DNA of 64,000 nucleotides from Chitinophaga pinensis (lineage in GTDB: Bacteria > Bacteroidota > Bacteroidia > NS11-12g > UBA955), in assembly GCA_945890895.1 (NCBI GenBank), contig CAMDDG010000006.1:1-64000 (forward strand), in the 5' to 3' direction. The notes below the pieces were generated by a model, which did no database searches, was not told where the DNA came from, and was given only the letters and a program-made list of their open reading frames with translations. Position 1 is the stretch's first letter. Each line of letters starts with the position of its first letter. Shown one piece after another: positions 51,756-61,871 of the stretch. Both the position numbers and the translations under genes were made by a program.

Positions 51756-52965
51756 AAATCAATTATTTGCAAAATTTCAAAGTGTAACAAAAAAATCTCT
51801 GCTTGTTGGATTTGCTCTTTTTGTTGGAATTCAACTTCAGGCAAACAAGGTAGTGTCTGCCGAGCATGCTATTGAAGCACATGAAGTAAATGCACATGCA
51901 AACGAGGAGCATGAAAATGCTCACCAACAGGATCATGGAACAATAACACCGGATCAAGTAAATGCACATGCTGAGTCAGAGCAAAACAATGCTCATGGAA
52001 AAGCACAAGCTCACGAGAAAGAAGGTTTCGATGCGGGTAAAATGATTTTTGAGCACATCGGCGATGCACACGATTGGCATCTGTGGGGAGAAGGTGAACA
52101 TGCGGTATCTATACCATTGCCTGTAATACTATACACAGAATCGGGTGGATTGACAGTATTCTCATCTTCAAATTTCCATCACGGTCATGCCGCTTACAAT
52201 GGGTTTGTGTTGCATGAAGGTAAAGTTACTTGGGAAGATGCGAATAAAACGGAGTCTATTTATGATTTTTCAATAACCAAAAACGTTTTGGCAATGTTGA
52301 TAGCCACCCTAGTTTTGTTGTTAATCGTAATTTCAATGGCCAAGCACTATACCTCCAATCAAGGGAAGGCGCCAAAAGGATTCTACAACTTAGTTGAGCC
52401 ATTGATTTTGTTTTTAAGGGACGACATTGCTAAACCTTCTATTGGACACAAAGCAGATAAGTTTATGCCTTTGTTATTGTCCATATTTTTCTTTATTTTC
52501 ATCAATAACATATTTGGTTTAATTCCCATTTTTCCAGGTGGAGCGAATGTTACTGGAAATATCGCTATAACATTAGTATTGGCATTAGTTGTGTTTGTTA
52601 CCGTTACAATAAACGGAAACAAGTACTATTGGAAACATATCTTTATGCCTGATGTACCTGGTTTTATGTACATCATTATTATTCCGATTGAAATATTGGG
52701 TGTAATATTAAAGCCATTCGTATTGATGTTACGTCTATTTGCAAACATCACAGCAGGACACATCATCATTTTAGGATTCTTTTCTTTGATTTTCATTTTT
52801 GGAGCAATGAGTCCAGGATTGGGTTATTTGGTGAGTCCTTTAAGTGTTGCGTTCACCGTATTTATGAGTATGTTGGAAATGTTAGTGGCCTTTTTACAAG
52901 CATTTGTATTCACATTGTTGAGTGCAATTTACATTGGAATGGCTGTTGAAGAACATCATCATTAA
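51748..52965 (+). CDS. atpB: ATP synthase F0 subunit a, with His/Glu-rich N-terminus
   Basis: 405 residues, longer than the usual ~250-280. The C-terminal ~210 residues carry the subunit a core with the channel arginine in LMLRLFANITAGHII and NNIFGLIPIFPG. The extra amino end has a signal-like helix (SLLVGFALFVGIQLQA) and then about 80 residues with many His and Glu (EHAIEAHEVNAHANEEHENAH). Such His-rich extensions are common for AtpB in Bacteroidota; their role is unknown. The gene opens eight bases inside the previous one. Confidence 0.95.
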   Translation: MPENQLFAKFQSVTKKSLLVGFALFVGIQLQANKVVSAEHAIEAHEVNAHANEEHENAHQQDHGTITPDQVNAHAESEQNNAHGKAQAHEKEGFDAGKMIFEHIGDAHDWHLWGEGEHAVSIPLPVILYTESGGLTVFSSSNFHHGHAAYNGFVLHEGKVTWEDANKTESIYDFSITKNVLAMLIATLVLLLIVISMAKHYTSNQGKAPKGFYNLVEPLILFLRDDIAKPSIGHKADKFMPLLLSIFFFIFINNIFGLIPIFPGGANVTGNIAITLVLALVVFVTVTINGNKYYWKHIFMPDVPGFMYIIIIPIEILGVILKPFVLMLRLFANITAGHIIILGFFSLIFIFGAMSPGLGYLVSPLSVAFTVFMSMLEMLVAFLQAFVFTLLSAIYIGMAVEEHHH

Positions 52966-52993
52966 TTTTTTGAATTACAACGAATAAAGATTG

Positions 52994-53001
52994 TAAGTTT
53001 G
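52994..53001 (+). promoter_or_regulatory. Internal promoter before atpE: TAAGTTTG
   Basis: TAAGTTTG matches TAnnTTTG; TTG at 52970-52972 lies 21 bases upstream, good spacing. The atpE ATG follows after 98 bases, a long leader. Confidence 0.62.
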
Positions 53002-53063
53002 CAGTAGAATAAAAAGAAACCAAACGATGCAGTAAAATTTTAGAATTGCATTGTTGAAATTAA

Positions 53064-53360
<297 letters not shown>

Positions 53361-53368
53361 AAAAAATC

Positions 53369-53403
53369 CGGGGACTGTGAACAACGGTCCCCGTTAATTT
53401 TTT
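53369..53403 (+). terminator. Hairpin with T-run between atpE and atpF
   Basis: CGGGGAC (53369-53375) pairs with GTCCCCG (53387-53393); three inner pairs (one G:U) extend it around GAACA. TTAATTTTTTT follows. Probably a partial terminator within the operon. Confidence 0.78.
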
Positions 53404-53409
53404 AAAAAA

Positions 53410-53913
53410 ATGCAATTAGTTACACCTGCTATAGGATTGGTATTTTGGATGTTGGTGACGTTTGTCATCGTACTTACCATATTGAAGAAATTTGCATGGA
53501 AGCCCATTTTGTCTTCCATCAAAGAGCGTGAAGATACAATTTCAAATGCTCTTAATCAAGCGGAACAAGCTAAAAACGAAATGGCACGTTTGCACGGTGA
53601 AAATGAGCAATTATTGGCTCAAGCAAGATCTGAGCGCGATGCTATGATGAAAGAAGCCCGTGAGATGAAAGAGAAAATTGTAGGCGACGCAAAAACTACG
53701 GCTGAAGAAGAAGCTAAGAAATTGATTGCACGTGCAAACGACGAAATCAATAAGCAAAAGCTAGCAGCTATGGATGAGTTAAAGAAAGAAATTGCTCATT
53801 TTTCAGTTCAAATCGCTGAGAAATTGGTTGCTGATAAATTAGAAAACAGCGAAGCTCAGCAGAAGTTGATCGCAACGTATTTGTCGGACTTAAACAACAA
53901 AGCACAAGCTTAA
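53410..53913 (+). CDS. atpF: ATP synthase F0 subunit b
   Basis: 167 residues: one amino-terminal membrane helix (PAIGLVFWMLVTFVIVLTIL), then a long charged coiled coil (KAWKPILSSIKEREDTI onwards) that forms the peripheral stalk. ATG 53410 is six bases behind the T-run of the hairpin. Four bases before atpH. Confidence 0.95.
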   Translation: MQLVTPAIGLVFWMLVTFVIVLTILKKFAWKPILSSIKEREDTISNALNQAEQAKNEMARLHGENEQLLAQARSERDAMMKEAREMKEKIVGDAKTTAEEEAKKLIARANDEINKQKLAAMDELKKEIAHFSVQIAEKLVADKLENSEAQQKLIATYLSDLNNKAQA

Positions 53914-53917
53914 TATT

Positions 53918-54457
53918 ATGTCTGAACAAAGAGTTGCCTCACGTTATGCCAAAGCACTTTTCGATAAAGCTGTAGAGGATAACGCTTTAGAAGCGGTTAA
54001 AAATGACATGCTTCACCTGATGGAGTTGTCTCAAGAAAGTCGAGATTTCGTTTTGTTCTTAGAAAGTCCTTTGTATAAAATGGCTGTTAAGAAAAACGCA
54101 ATTGAGAAGTTAACTGCATCGTATCATCCGTTAAGCAAAGGTTTGTTTAATTTGATGATTGATAAATTCAGAGAGGCATATATTCCAGCCGTTGGAAATT
54201 TGTTCATTCAGATGTACAACAGAAAATTCCAAATTATGGATGTTTTCGTTACTTCGGCGGTGGAATTATCGAAGGAAACACTGAGCAACATCGAAAAGTA
54301 TGTTGTTGAGCAGACCCAGGCGAAGAGTGTGGTTTTAAACACACAAATAAATAGCCGTGTTATTGGAGGATTGACCATTGAATTCGATGGTAAAATCTAT
54401 GATAGCACTGTAGTAAATCAGTTAAATAAAATTAAAAAAGAACTTCAAATCGCATAA
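53918..54457 (+). CDS. atpH: ATP synthase F1 subunit delta
   Basis: 179 residues. Family pattern: [13 protein letters not shown] at the start, then [13 protein letters not shown], and the C-terminal [28 protein letters not shown] that binds subunit b. Packed between atpF and atpA with four- and five-base gaps. Confidence 0.96.
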   Translation: MSEQRVASRYAKALFDKAVEDNALEAVKNDMLHLMELSQESRDFVLFLESPLYKMAVKKNAIEKLTASYHPLSKGLFNLMIDKFREAYIPAVGNLFIQMYNRKFQIMDVFVTSAVELSKETLSNIEKYVVEQTQAKSVVLNTQINSRVIGGLTIEFDGKIYDSTVVNQLNKIKKELQIA

Positions 54458-54462
54458 AAATT

Positions 54463-56043
54463 ATGTCACAAATCAGGCCAGACGAAGTATCCAGCATTTT
54501 GAAAGACCAAATTTCTGGTTTTAGTAATGCTGCGAGTTTAGAAGAGGTAGGTACTGTACTTCAAGTTGGAGACGGTATCGCTCGTATTTACGGACTTTTC
54601 GGAGTTCAAAGTGGTGAGCTCGTTGAGTTCGAAAATGGTGTACGCGCCGTTGTACTTAACCTTGAAGAAGATAACGTGGGTGCGGTATTGATGGGAAGTA
54701 GCTCTGAAATCAAAGAAGGTGATAAGGTAAAACGTACCAATAAAATTGCTAGTATCAATGTAGGACATGGCATGTTAGGTCGTGTTGTAAATGCATTGGG
54801 AGAGCCTATCGATGGTAAGGGTCCAATTTCTGGTGATGTTTACGAAATGCCTTTGGAGCGTAAAGCACCGGGTGTATTGTTTCGTGAACCTGTAACTGAA
54901 CCGTTGCAAACAGGTATCAAAGCGATTGATGCTATGATTCCAATTGGTCGTGGACAACGTGAGTTAATCATTGGTGACCGTCAGACAGGGAAGACAGCAA
55001 TTGCATTAGATACCATTATCAATCAAAAAGAATTTTTTGAACAAGGTAAACCTGTATATTGTATTTATGTTGCTTGTGGTCAGAAAGAATCAACTGTTAA
55101 ACAAGTTGTAAAATCATTGGAAGAGAATGGCGCTATGGCATACACAGTAGTAGTTTCTGCTCCTGCTTCAGCTCCTGCTCCTTTGCAATTCTTTGCTCCA
55201 ATGTCAGGTTGTGCAATTGGTGAATATTTCCGCGATTTAGGTTTACCAGCATTGGTTGTTTACGACGATTTGTCTAAACAAGCAGTTGCTTATCGTGAAG
55301 TATCATTGTTGTTACGTCGTCCTCCAGGGCGTGAAGCATATCCTGGTGACGTATTCTATTTGCATAGTCGTATTCTTGAGAGAGCTTGTAAATTGAACTC
55401 AAACGATGAAATCACTTCCAAAATGAACGATTTGCCACCGTCATTGGCTGGCAAAGTTAAAGGTGGTGGATCGTTAACTGCATTACCAATCATCGAAACA
55501 CAAGCGGGTGACGTATCTGCATACATTCCAACCAACGTAATTTCGATTACAGATGGTCAGATTTTCTTGGAATCTAACTTGTTTAACTCAGGTGTTCGTC
55601 CAGCAATTAACGTGGGTATCTCCGTTAGTCGTGTGGGTGGTAACGCTCAAATCAAGTCAATGAAGAAAGTTGCTGGTACATTGAAATTGGATCAAGCGCA
55701 GTACAGAGAGTTGGAAGCGTTTGCAAAGTTCGGTTCTGATTTAGATGCTGCAACTAAGAATGTATTGGATAAAGGTGCTCGTAACGTAGAATTGTTGAAA
55801 CAAGCCCAATTCAGTCCTCAAACAGTTGAGAATCAAATCGCTATGATTTACTTGGGAACTAAGAATTTATTGCGTTCTATTCCTGTAAATAAAGTACGCG
55901 AATTTGAAGTAGCTTTTGTTGATTACATGAATGCAAAACATAAAGATGTATTGAATCAATTGAAAGCTGGTAAAATTGACGATTCTGTTACTTCTGTTAT
56001 AGAATCAGTTGGTGCTGAAATTGCTAAGAATTACGCTGCATAA
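54463..56043 (+). CDS. atpA: ATP synthase F1 subunit alpha
   Basis: 526 residues, normal. Walker [10 protein letters not shown] (about 170-178), Walker [26 protein letters not shown] and FAKFGSDLD conserved. Regulatory nucleotide-binding subunit of F1. Codon use matches the neighbours. Beta and epsilon subunits (atpD, atpC) are not in the window; in Bacteroidota they form a separate locus. Confidence 0.98.
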   Translation: MSQIRPDEVSSILKDQISGFSNAASLEEVGTVLQVGDGIARIYGLFGVQSGELVEFENGVRAVVLNLEEDNVGAVLMGSSSEIKEGDKVKRTNKIASINVGHGMLGRVVNALGEPIDGKGPISGDVYEMPLERKAPGVLFREPVTEPLQTGIKAIDAMIPIGRGQRELIIGDRQTGKTAIALDTIINQKEFFEQGKPVYCIYVACGQKESTVKQVVKSLEENGAMAYTVVVSAPASAPAPLQFFAPMSGCAIGEYFRDLGLPALVVYDDLSKQAVAYREVSLLLRRPPGREAYPGDVFYLHSRILERACKLNSNDEITSKMNDLPPSLAGKVKGGGSLTALPIIETQAGDVSAYIPTNVISITDGQIFLESNLFNSGVRPAINVGISVSRVGGNAQIKSMKKVAGTLKLDQAQYRELEAFAKFGSDLDAATKNVLDKGARNVELLKQAQFSPQTVENQIAMIYLGTKNLLRSIPVNKVREFEVAFVDYMNAKHKDVLNQLKAGKIDDSVTSVIESVGAEIAKNYAA

Positions 56044-56051
56044 AATAAACC

Positions 56052-56927
56052 ATGTCAAATCAAAAGGAAATCCGGGCTCGAATTTCATCGACCATCAGTA
56101 CACAGCAAATCACCAAAGCTATGAAATTGGTGAGTGCTACAAAATTGCGTAAGGCAACTGAAGCTATCATTCGCATGCGTCCGTATGCAATGAAACTTCA
56201 AGGCATTATGTCAAATTTACAAGATAGTGCAGATGACGAGCGTTTAGCGGTTTACTTTAACTCCAGAGATCTAAAGAAAGTAGCTTTAGTGGTTATTACT
56301 TCGGATCGCGGTTTGTGTGGGGCATTTAATTCAAACGTGGTTAAAAGAACTCGAGCTCTTCTTGAAAATGATTATAGTTCCTTGGTACAATCAGGAAATG
56401 TTGACATCATTTGTATTGGAAAGAAAGGGGCAGAAACTTTAAAACGTTTAGGTTACAATGTAAATACATCTTACCAAGGTTTGTTGTTAGATTTGAATGC
56501 TCAAAATGCATTTGATTTTGCTGAAACTTTAATCCAACGTTTCCGTTCAAATGAAATTGATAAAGTAGAGGTTATTTACAATCAATTTAAAAATGCAGCA
56601 ACTCAAATTCTAACCAACGATACTTTATTGCCAATTGCTGGTGCAAAACAAGTGGATTCTCAGAATCATGAGTTCTTGTTTGAACCAAGTAAAGTTGAAA
56701 TTTTGGAAGATTTGATTCCTCGTAGTTTGAAGACTCAATTGTACCGTTCGATTTTGGATTCTTTAGCTTCTGAACATGGAGCAAGAATGGTAGCAATGGA
56801 CAAAGCAACTGATAACGCTGGAGAATTGTTAAGCGCGCTTAAATTGGCGTATAACCAAGCACGTCAGGCTGCGATTACTCGTGAAATTTCTGAGATCGTA
56901 GGTGGTGTTGCCGCATTAGAAGGTTAA
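56052..56927 (+). CDS. atpG: ATP synthase F1 subunit gamma
   Basis: 291 residues. The N-terminal helix (EIRARISSTISTQQITKAMKLVSATKLRKA), SDRGLCGAFNSNV and the C-terminal YNQARQAAITREISEIVGG are the gamma signature; central rotor shaft. Last gene of the ATP synthase set, followed by a strong bidirectional hairpin. Confidence 0.97.
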   Translation: MSNQKEIRARISSTISTQQITKAMKLVSATKLRKATEAIIRMRPYAMKLQGIMSNLQDSADDERLAVYFNSRDLKKVALVVITSDRGLCGAFNSNVVKRTRALLENDYSSLVQSGNVDIICIGKKGAETLKRLGYNVNTSYQGLLLDLNAQNAFDFAETLIQRFRSNEIDKVEVIYNQFKNAATQILTNDTLLPIAGAKQVDSQNHEFLFEPSKVEILEDLIPRSLKTQLYRSILDSLASEHGARMVAMDKATDNAGELLSALKLAYNQARQAAITREISEIVGGVAALEG

Positions 56928-56956
56928 TTCTTTTACTAATAACTAGTATAAATAAT

Positions 56957-56986
56957 AAAAAAAGAGGCTCAAGAGCCTCTTTTTTT
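56957..56986. terminator. Bidirectional intrinsic terminator after atpG
   Basis: AAAAAAAGAGGC (56957-56968) pairs with GCCTCTTTTTTT (56975-56986), loop TCAAGA. T-run follows on the plus strand and the mirrored run serves rel on the minus strand. Confidence 0.9.
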
Positions 56987-57004
56987 ATTATTTATTGTTA
57001 AAAT

Positions 57005-57190
57005 ATGACTATTGAATATTTCTTCTAATTGCAATTATGAAATTTCTATTCAAATGGTAATCAGAAAGTTCCTGAACATATGATGACTATTGAATATTTC
57101 TTCTAATTGCAATTATGAAATTTCTATTCAAATGGTAATCTGAAAGTTCCTGTGCATTTGATGACTATTGAATTTCTCTTCCAACTTTAC
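57005..57190. repeat. 78-bp tandem repeat, two copies plus a partial third
   Basis: ATGACTATTGAATATTTC begins at 57005 and 57083, and ATGACTATTGAATTTCTC at 57161: exact 78-base steps. Copies differ at only a few bases. They lie in the 394-base gap between atpG (+) and rel (-), which otherwise holds the terminator at 56957-56986 and no gene I can support. Confidence 0.9.
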
Positions 57191-57321
57191 CCATTATACT
57201 CTGTTGTTAGACAACAAACTTGTGAATTTTTCCAAATAAATACATACAAATTGGTCCGTGGCCATAAATTATTTATTTGGCACATAAATAAAATTGAAAA
57301 TCGAACTTTAAATCACAAAAG

Positions 57322-59556
57322 TTATTCTACGGTTTCATCAATTCGCGAAACTTCAATGTATTTGTGCGTAGATTTAATTTTGTGAACCAACAAATCCAAA
57401 TCATGGGAAGTGTTTACCATAACTTCAATAATTCCCCCAAATGTGCCATCGTCATTCGCTCTAATATTGATGCTTTTCATATTTACCTCCATGTCTTTAG
57501 AGATGATATCTGCAATTTTACTCACGATACCTACATCGTCAATTCCACGAACCGATAATTTTACATCGAATGCATTCTTGTATTGAGTTTGCCAGCTCGC
57601 TGGAATAATCCGATATCCATATTGACTCATTAATTTGGATGCATTAGGACAAGTGGTTCGATGGATTTTAACTCCGTCACTAACAGTTACAAATCCAAAA
57701 ATGGGTTCACCGGGCAAAGGATTACAGCATTTTGCCAAAGAATAGGGTAGTTCATAATCTTCACCGAATACTATCTGTCCTGCAGATTTTTTCTTTTCTT
57801 TGATTTCAATTTCTTTAGTTTCAGAAATTGGAGTTTTTTTGGCAAGAATATCTAACAACAAATCCTTGGTCATACGAATTTTACCCAGAGCTACGGCATT
57901 GAAAAATTCATTGGGTGAACTGTATTTATAGAATTTAGTAATGGTTTTTATGGAATTATCGGTGAAATTTAAACCGTGTTTTTGGAATAAACGAGCCATG
58001 ATATTTCTGCCCTGTCCGGATAATTTAGTCTTTTCATCCTTTAAAAATTCACGAATTTTCGATTTAGCTCTCGCGGTTTTAACCATTTCGAGCCAGCTTT
58101 CTGTAGCTCTTGGTTTTTGAGTAGTTAAAACTTCTACAATGTCTCCATTTTTCAATGAGTAACTGATAGGCACGAGTTTACCATTTACCTTAGCCCCAAT
58201 GGTTTTAAGTCCTACTTCGGTATGAATATTAAAACCAAAATCCAACGCCACCGAACCTATCGGCAATGCTTTCACGTCTCCTTTTGGAGTAAAAACATAT
58301 ATATCTTCACCGAGTAATGTGCTCTTAAATTCATTAACAAGATCTAATGCGGATAAATCATTATTTTCTAAGGTTTCCTTAACTGAATTCAACCAATTAT
58401 CGAAAGCATCATCTTGCTGCGAGTGCTTATTTGATTTTCCAGAAGGATTTTCTGCTTTATATCTCCAATGCGCGGCTAAACCTCTTTCCGCAATATCATC
58501 CATTCGCTTAGAACGAATTTGAACTTCGACCCAACGTCCTTTAGGGCCTAAAACAGTAGTGTGTAAAGCAGAGTAACCATTGTTTTTAGGTCTACTTAAC
58601 CAATCCCGTAATCTTCCTTCATGCGGTCTGTATTGGTCCGTAACAATGCTATAAACCCGCCAACAATCAATTTTTTCTCTATGAATTGGAGCGTTTACAA
58701 TAACTCGAATGGCGAATGCATCGTAAACTTCTTCAAAAGGAATGCCTTGTTTTTGCATTTTACGATGAATCGAATAAATGCTTTTGGGTCTACCTTTAAT
58801 TTCCGAAATATCCACACCCGAGGATTCTAATTCGGCTTTCAGCGGTTCAATGAACTCACGAATGTATCTTTGTCGGGATTGCTTTGATTCTGCAATTTTT
58901 GCGGAAATATCACGGTAAGTCTGAGGCTCTGTGAATTTCAACGACAAATCCTCCATTTCTGTTTTTATGGCATTCAAACCCAATCGATGTGCCAATGGAG
59001 CATAAATATAAAGCGTTTCAGATGCAATTTTCAGCTTTGTTTTATCTGGAACGGATCCTAAAGTGCGCATATTGTGCAAACGATCACACAGTTTGATTAG
59101 AATTACGCGTAAATCTTCCCCCAAAGTAAGAAGCATTTTCTTGAAATTCTCTGCCTGTAGACTGGAGTCTTTGTCTACCGTTTCAAATACTACGGAAATT
59201 TTGGTTAATCCATTGATAATTTCGGAGACTTTGGATCCAAACTTTCGTTCGATATCATCTAAGGTAATATCGGTATCCTCAACTACATCATGAAGTAGTG
59301 CACTAATAACAGAAGTAGTGCCTAACCCCAATTCGCCGGCTGCAATTTGTGCAACGGCCAAAGGATGAAAAATATAGGGTTCACCACTTTTTCTGAAGGT
59401 TCCTTCATGGGCCCGGGCAGCATAATCAAATGCCTCCCGGACTTTTTTAATTTTATCTTTGGTGACTTTATCGCCTAAGGTTCGCAATAATTGGCGATAA
59501 CGATTCAGCAACTCGTGCCGATAGGCTTCGTAAACTTCACCATCGAGCAATGCCAT
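57322..59556 (-). CDS. Rel/SpoT-type bifunctional (p)ppGpp synthetase/hydrolase
   Basis: 744 residues. Hydrolase HD domain: HPLAVAQ (H64) and LLHDVVEDT (H89, D90, E93, D94), so the hydrolase is likely active. Synthetase domain: RPKSIYSIHRKMQK, NGYSALHTTVLGP, VQIRSKRMDDIAERGLAAHW. Then TGS (DIYVFTPKGDVKALP) and a C-terminal ACT domain. Stringent-response alarmone control. Three bases after the dipeptidase stop, so co-transcribed with it. Confidence 0.95.
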   Translation of the reverse strand: MALLDGEVYEAYRHELLNRYRQLLRTLGDKVTKDKIKKVREAFDYAARAHEGTFRKSGEPYIFHPLAVAQIAAGELGLGTTSVISALLHDVVEDTDITLDDIERKFGSKVSEIINGLTKISVVFETVDKDSSLQAENFKKMLLTLGEDLRVILIKLCDRLHNMRTLGSVPDKTKLKIASETLYIYAPLAHRLGLNAIKTEMEDLSLKFTEPQTYRDISAKIAESKQSRQRYIREFIEPLKAELESSGVDISEIKGRPKSIYSIHRKMQKQGIPFEEVYDAFAIRVIVNAPIHREKIDCWRVYSIVTDQYRPHEGRLRDWLSRPKNNGYSALHTTVLGPKGRWVEVQIRSKRMDDIAERGLAAHWRYKAENPSGKSNKHSQQDDAFDNWLNSVKETLENNDLSALDLVNEFKSTLLGEDIYVFTPKGDVKALPIGSVALDFGFNIHTEVGLKTIGAKVNGKLVPISYSLKNGDIVEVLTTQKPRATESWLEMVKTARAKSKIREFLKDEKTKLSGQGRNIMARLFQKHGLNFTDNSIKTITKFYKYSSPNEFFNAVALGKIRMTKDLLLDILAKKTPISETKEIEIKEKKKSAGQIVFGEDYELPYSLAKCCNPLPGEPIFGFVTVSDGVKIHRTTCPNASKLMSQYGYRIIPASWQTQYKNAFDVKLSVRGIDDVGIVSKIADIISKDMEVNMKSINIRANDDGTFGGIIEVMVNTSHDLDLLVHKIKSTHKYIEVSRIDETVE

Positions 59557-59559
59557 AAA

Positions 59560-60927
59560 TTACTTGTTTAGTTCAGCAAAATGATGGAAGAAGCGAGGAA
59601 TTGTTTCAATACCTTTGAAGTAATTAAATACTCCGTAATGTTCATTCGGACTGTGAATTGCATCTGTATCCAATCCGAATCCCATTAAAACAGTTTTGGT
59701 TTGAAGTTCTTTTTCAAACAATGCTACAATGGGTATACTTCCACCGCCTCGAGTAGCAATCGGTTCAACGCCAAAAGTATCTAACATGGCTAATGAAGCT
59801 GCTTTAAACGGTACGCTATTGGTTGGTGTTAGTACGGGTTCTCCACCGTGATGTGGGCTCACCTTTACTTTTACAGAAGCAGGAGCGATACTTTCGAAGT
59901 GCTTTTGGAATAATTCAGTGATTTTATCAGAACTTTGATTGGGAACCAAACGCATGGAAATTTTGGCAAATGCTTTACTTGGCAATACCGTTTTAGCACC
60001 CTCACCAATATATCCACCCCAAATTCCATTTACATCAAGTGTTGGACGAATACCTGTTCTTTCAATGGTAGAAAAACCTTTTTCTCCAAGAACATCGTCT
60101 ATATCCAAATGCTTTTTGTATTCTTCCAAATCAAAAGGAATTCGAGCTAAAGAATCGCGGTCCTCAACTGAAACTTCCAATACATCATCGTAAAAACCGG
60201 GTATGGTAATGTGCCTGTTTTCATCGTGCAAACTAGCAATCATGGTACACAATACATTAATTGGATTGGCAACTGCTCCGCCATAAACACCGCTATGTAA
60301 ATCAATGTTGGGTCCGGTAACTTCTACTTCTACATAACTCAATCCACGTAACCCTACATCAATCGATGGGATGTCATTCGCAAGAATTCCGGTATCGGAG
60401 ATCAAAATAACATCCGCTTTTAATTTTTCTTTATTATTACGACAATAGGTACCTAAATTAGAACTTCCCACTTCCTCTTCTCCTTCAATCATAAACTTTA
60501 CATTGCAGGTTAAAGATTGAGTCTGCATCATCGTTTCAAACGCTTTCACGTGCATGAAAAACTGTCCTTTATCGTCGCATGCTCCACGAGCATAAATTTT
60601 ACCATCTTTAATCGTGGGTTCAAATGGGGGAGTATGCCACAATTCATTAGGAACAGATGGTTGTACATCATAATGTCCGTAAACCAAAACCGTTGGCAAA
60701 CTGGGATCAATAATTTTTTCACCGTAAACAATGGGATATCCTGCGGTTTCTTCAAGTACCACATTTTCAGCACCTGCTTTGGTCAAAAATTCAGCTACCG
60801 ATTCAGCACATTTGCGTACATCCCCTGCAAAAGCAGAGTCGGCACTGATACTTGGAATTCTCAATAGTTGAAATAATTCTTCTAAAAAACGCTCTCTATT
60901 TGATTCAATATAACTCAATGTAGACAT
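59560..60927 (-). CDS. M20-family dipeptidase
   Basis: 455 residues. Metal-binding blocks: YGHYDVQPS (H, D), EPTIKDGKIYARGACDDKG (bridging D), MEGEEEVGSSNLG (catalytic and metal Glu pair) and a late VLMGFGLDTDAIHSPNEH (last His). Matches the PepV/carnosinase-like M20 dipeptidases of Bacteroidota. Cytosolic, no signal peptide. Confidence 0.94.
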   Translation of the reverse strand: MSTLSYIESNRERFLEELFQLLRIPSISADSAFAGDVRKCAESVAEFLTKAGAENVVLEETAGYPIVYGEKIIDPSLPTVLVYGHYDVQPSVPNELWHTPPFEPTIKDGKIYARGACDDKGQFFMHVKAFETMMQTQSLTCNVKFMIEGEEEVGSSNLGTYCRNNKEKLKADVILISDTGILANDIPSIDVGLRGLSYVEVEVTGPNIDLHSGVYGGAVANPINVLCTMIASLHDENRHITIPGFYDDVLEVSVEDRDSLARIPFDLEEYKKHLDIDDVLGEKGFSTIERTGIRPTLDVNGIWGGYIGEGAKTVLPSKAFAKISMRLVPNQSSDKITELFQKHFESIAPASVKVKVSPHHGGEPVLTPTNSVPFKAASLAMLDTFGVEPIATRGGGSIPIVALFEKELQTKTVLMGFGLDTDAIHSPNEHYGVFNYFKGIETIPRFFHHFAELNK

Positions 60928-61062
60928 AGGTGCAATTTACGATTTTTTTATCTTATCGAGGGATAAAAACACGTAAAAATTCGAGGAATATTGAGTTATT
61001 TTGCACCTGTGAATCCAGATACTACTCAGATATCAATTGACTCTTTTAAGAGCGAAGTTTTT

Positions 61063-61185
61063 ATGTACGAAGTGATTTTCACCGTAATCATTTTTACAGC
61101 GGTTTACTTCGTGCTTAAGCAGTTTAAATCCAAAGAAAAGTCGGCTAAAGACCAGAATTCTAAATACAATTCCGACTTACAATGA
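61063..61185 (+). CDS. Possible small single-helix membrane protein
   Basis: 40 residues from ATG 61063 (a TTG at 60991 would give 64). MYEVIFTVIIFTAVYFVLKQ is one membrane helix, followed by a Lys/Ser/Asn-rich tail. No RBS or promoter I would trust; the 3' end overlaps the convergent scoB stop. Could be real or a chance ORF. Confidence 0.4.
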   Translation: MYEVIFTVIIFTAVYFVLKQFKSKEKSAKDQNSKYNSDLQ

Positions 61186-61830
61186 GATTTCAGGAATTTC
61201 ACCTTCCACAACGAGACGCCCTTCGGTTTTTGAACGTATTTCGTCGATACTTACACCAGGAGCACGTTCTCGTAATTCGAACCCGAGTTCCGTAATTTCA
61301 AATACGCCCAATTCTGTAACTACTTTTTTAACACATCCCAATCCGGTAATGGGTAATGTGCATTTGGAAAGTAATTTGCTTTCACCCGCTTTGTTGGTGT
61401 GTTGCATGGCTACAATAATGTTTTTTGCAGAAGCTACTAAATCCATAGCTCCACCCATACCTTTCACCATTTTACCGGGGATTTTCCAATTGGCAATATC
61501 ACCATTATCACTAACTTCCATAGCTCCCAAAACGGTTAAGTCTACTTTTCCAGCACGTATCATTCCGAAGGATGTAGCGCTATCAAACACAGCTGAACCC
61601 TTGGTCATGGTAATAGTTTGTTTACCTGCATTAATTAAATCGGCATCTTCTTCTCCTTCAAACGGGAATGGACCCATTCCCAATAACCCATTTTCACTTT
61701 GTAAAACTACTTCGATTCCCTTGGGAATGTAATTCGCCACCAAAGTGGGTATTCCAATTCCTAAGTTCACGTAGTACCCGTCTTTTAATTCACGAGCTAT
61801 CACTTGGGCGATTCCGAATTTATCTAACAT
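61177..61830 (-). CDS. scoB: 3-oxoacid CoA-transferase subunit B
   Basis: 217 residues. SENGLLGMGPFP with the catalytic Glu46, LGIGIPTLVANYIP at the start, and KMVKGMGGAMDLVASAKNI later are the family-I CoA-transferase B signature. Transfers CoA between succinyl-CoA and acetoacetate or a similar acid. Subunit A is expected next to it but is not in the window: the upstream gene is the cytochrome, 41 bases away. Confidence 0.93.
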   Translation of the reverse strand: MLDKFGIAQVIARELKDGYYVNLGIGIPTLVANYIPKGIEVVLQSENGLLGMGPFPFEGEEDADLINAGKQTITMTKGSAVFDSATSFGMIRAGKVDLTVLGAMEVSDNGDIANWKIPGKMVKGMGGAMDLVASAKNIIVAMQHTNKAGESKLLSKCTLPITGLGCVKKVVTELGVFEITELGFELRERAPGVSIDEIRSKTEGRLVVEGEIPEISL

Positions 61831-61871
61831 CTCTACAAATTTGAGGAAAAAAATCTAAAATCGAAATATTC

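Noticed and set aside
57152..57385. 77-residue plus-strand ORF across the 78-bp repeats
   Set aside because: No family or composition support; overlaps the rel end and the repeat array.
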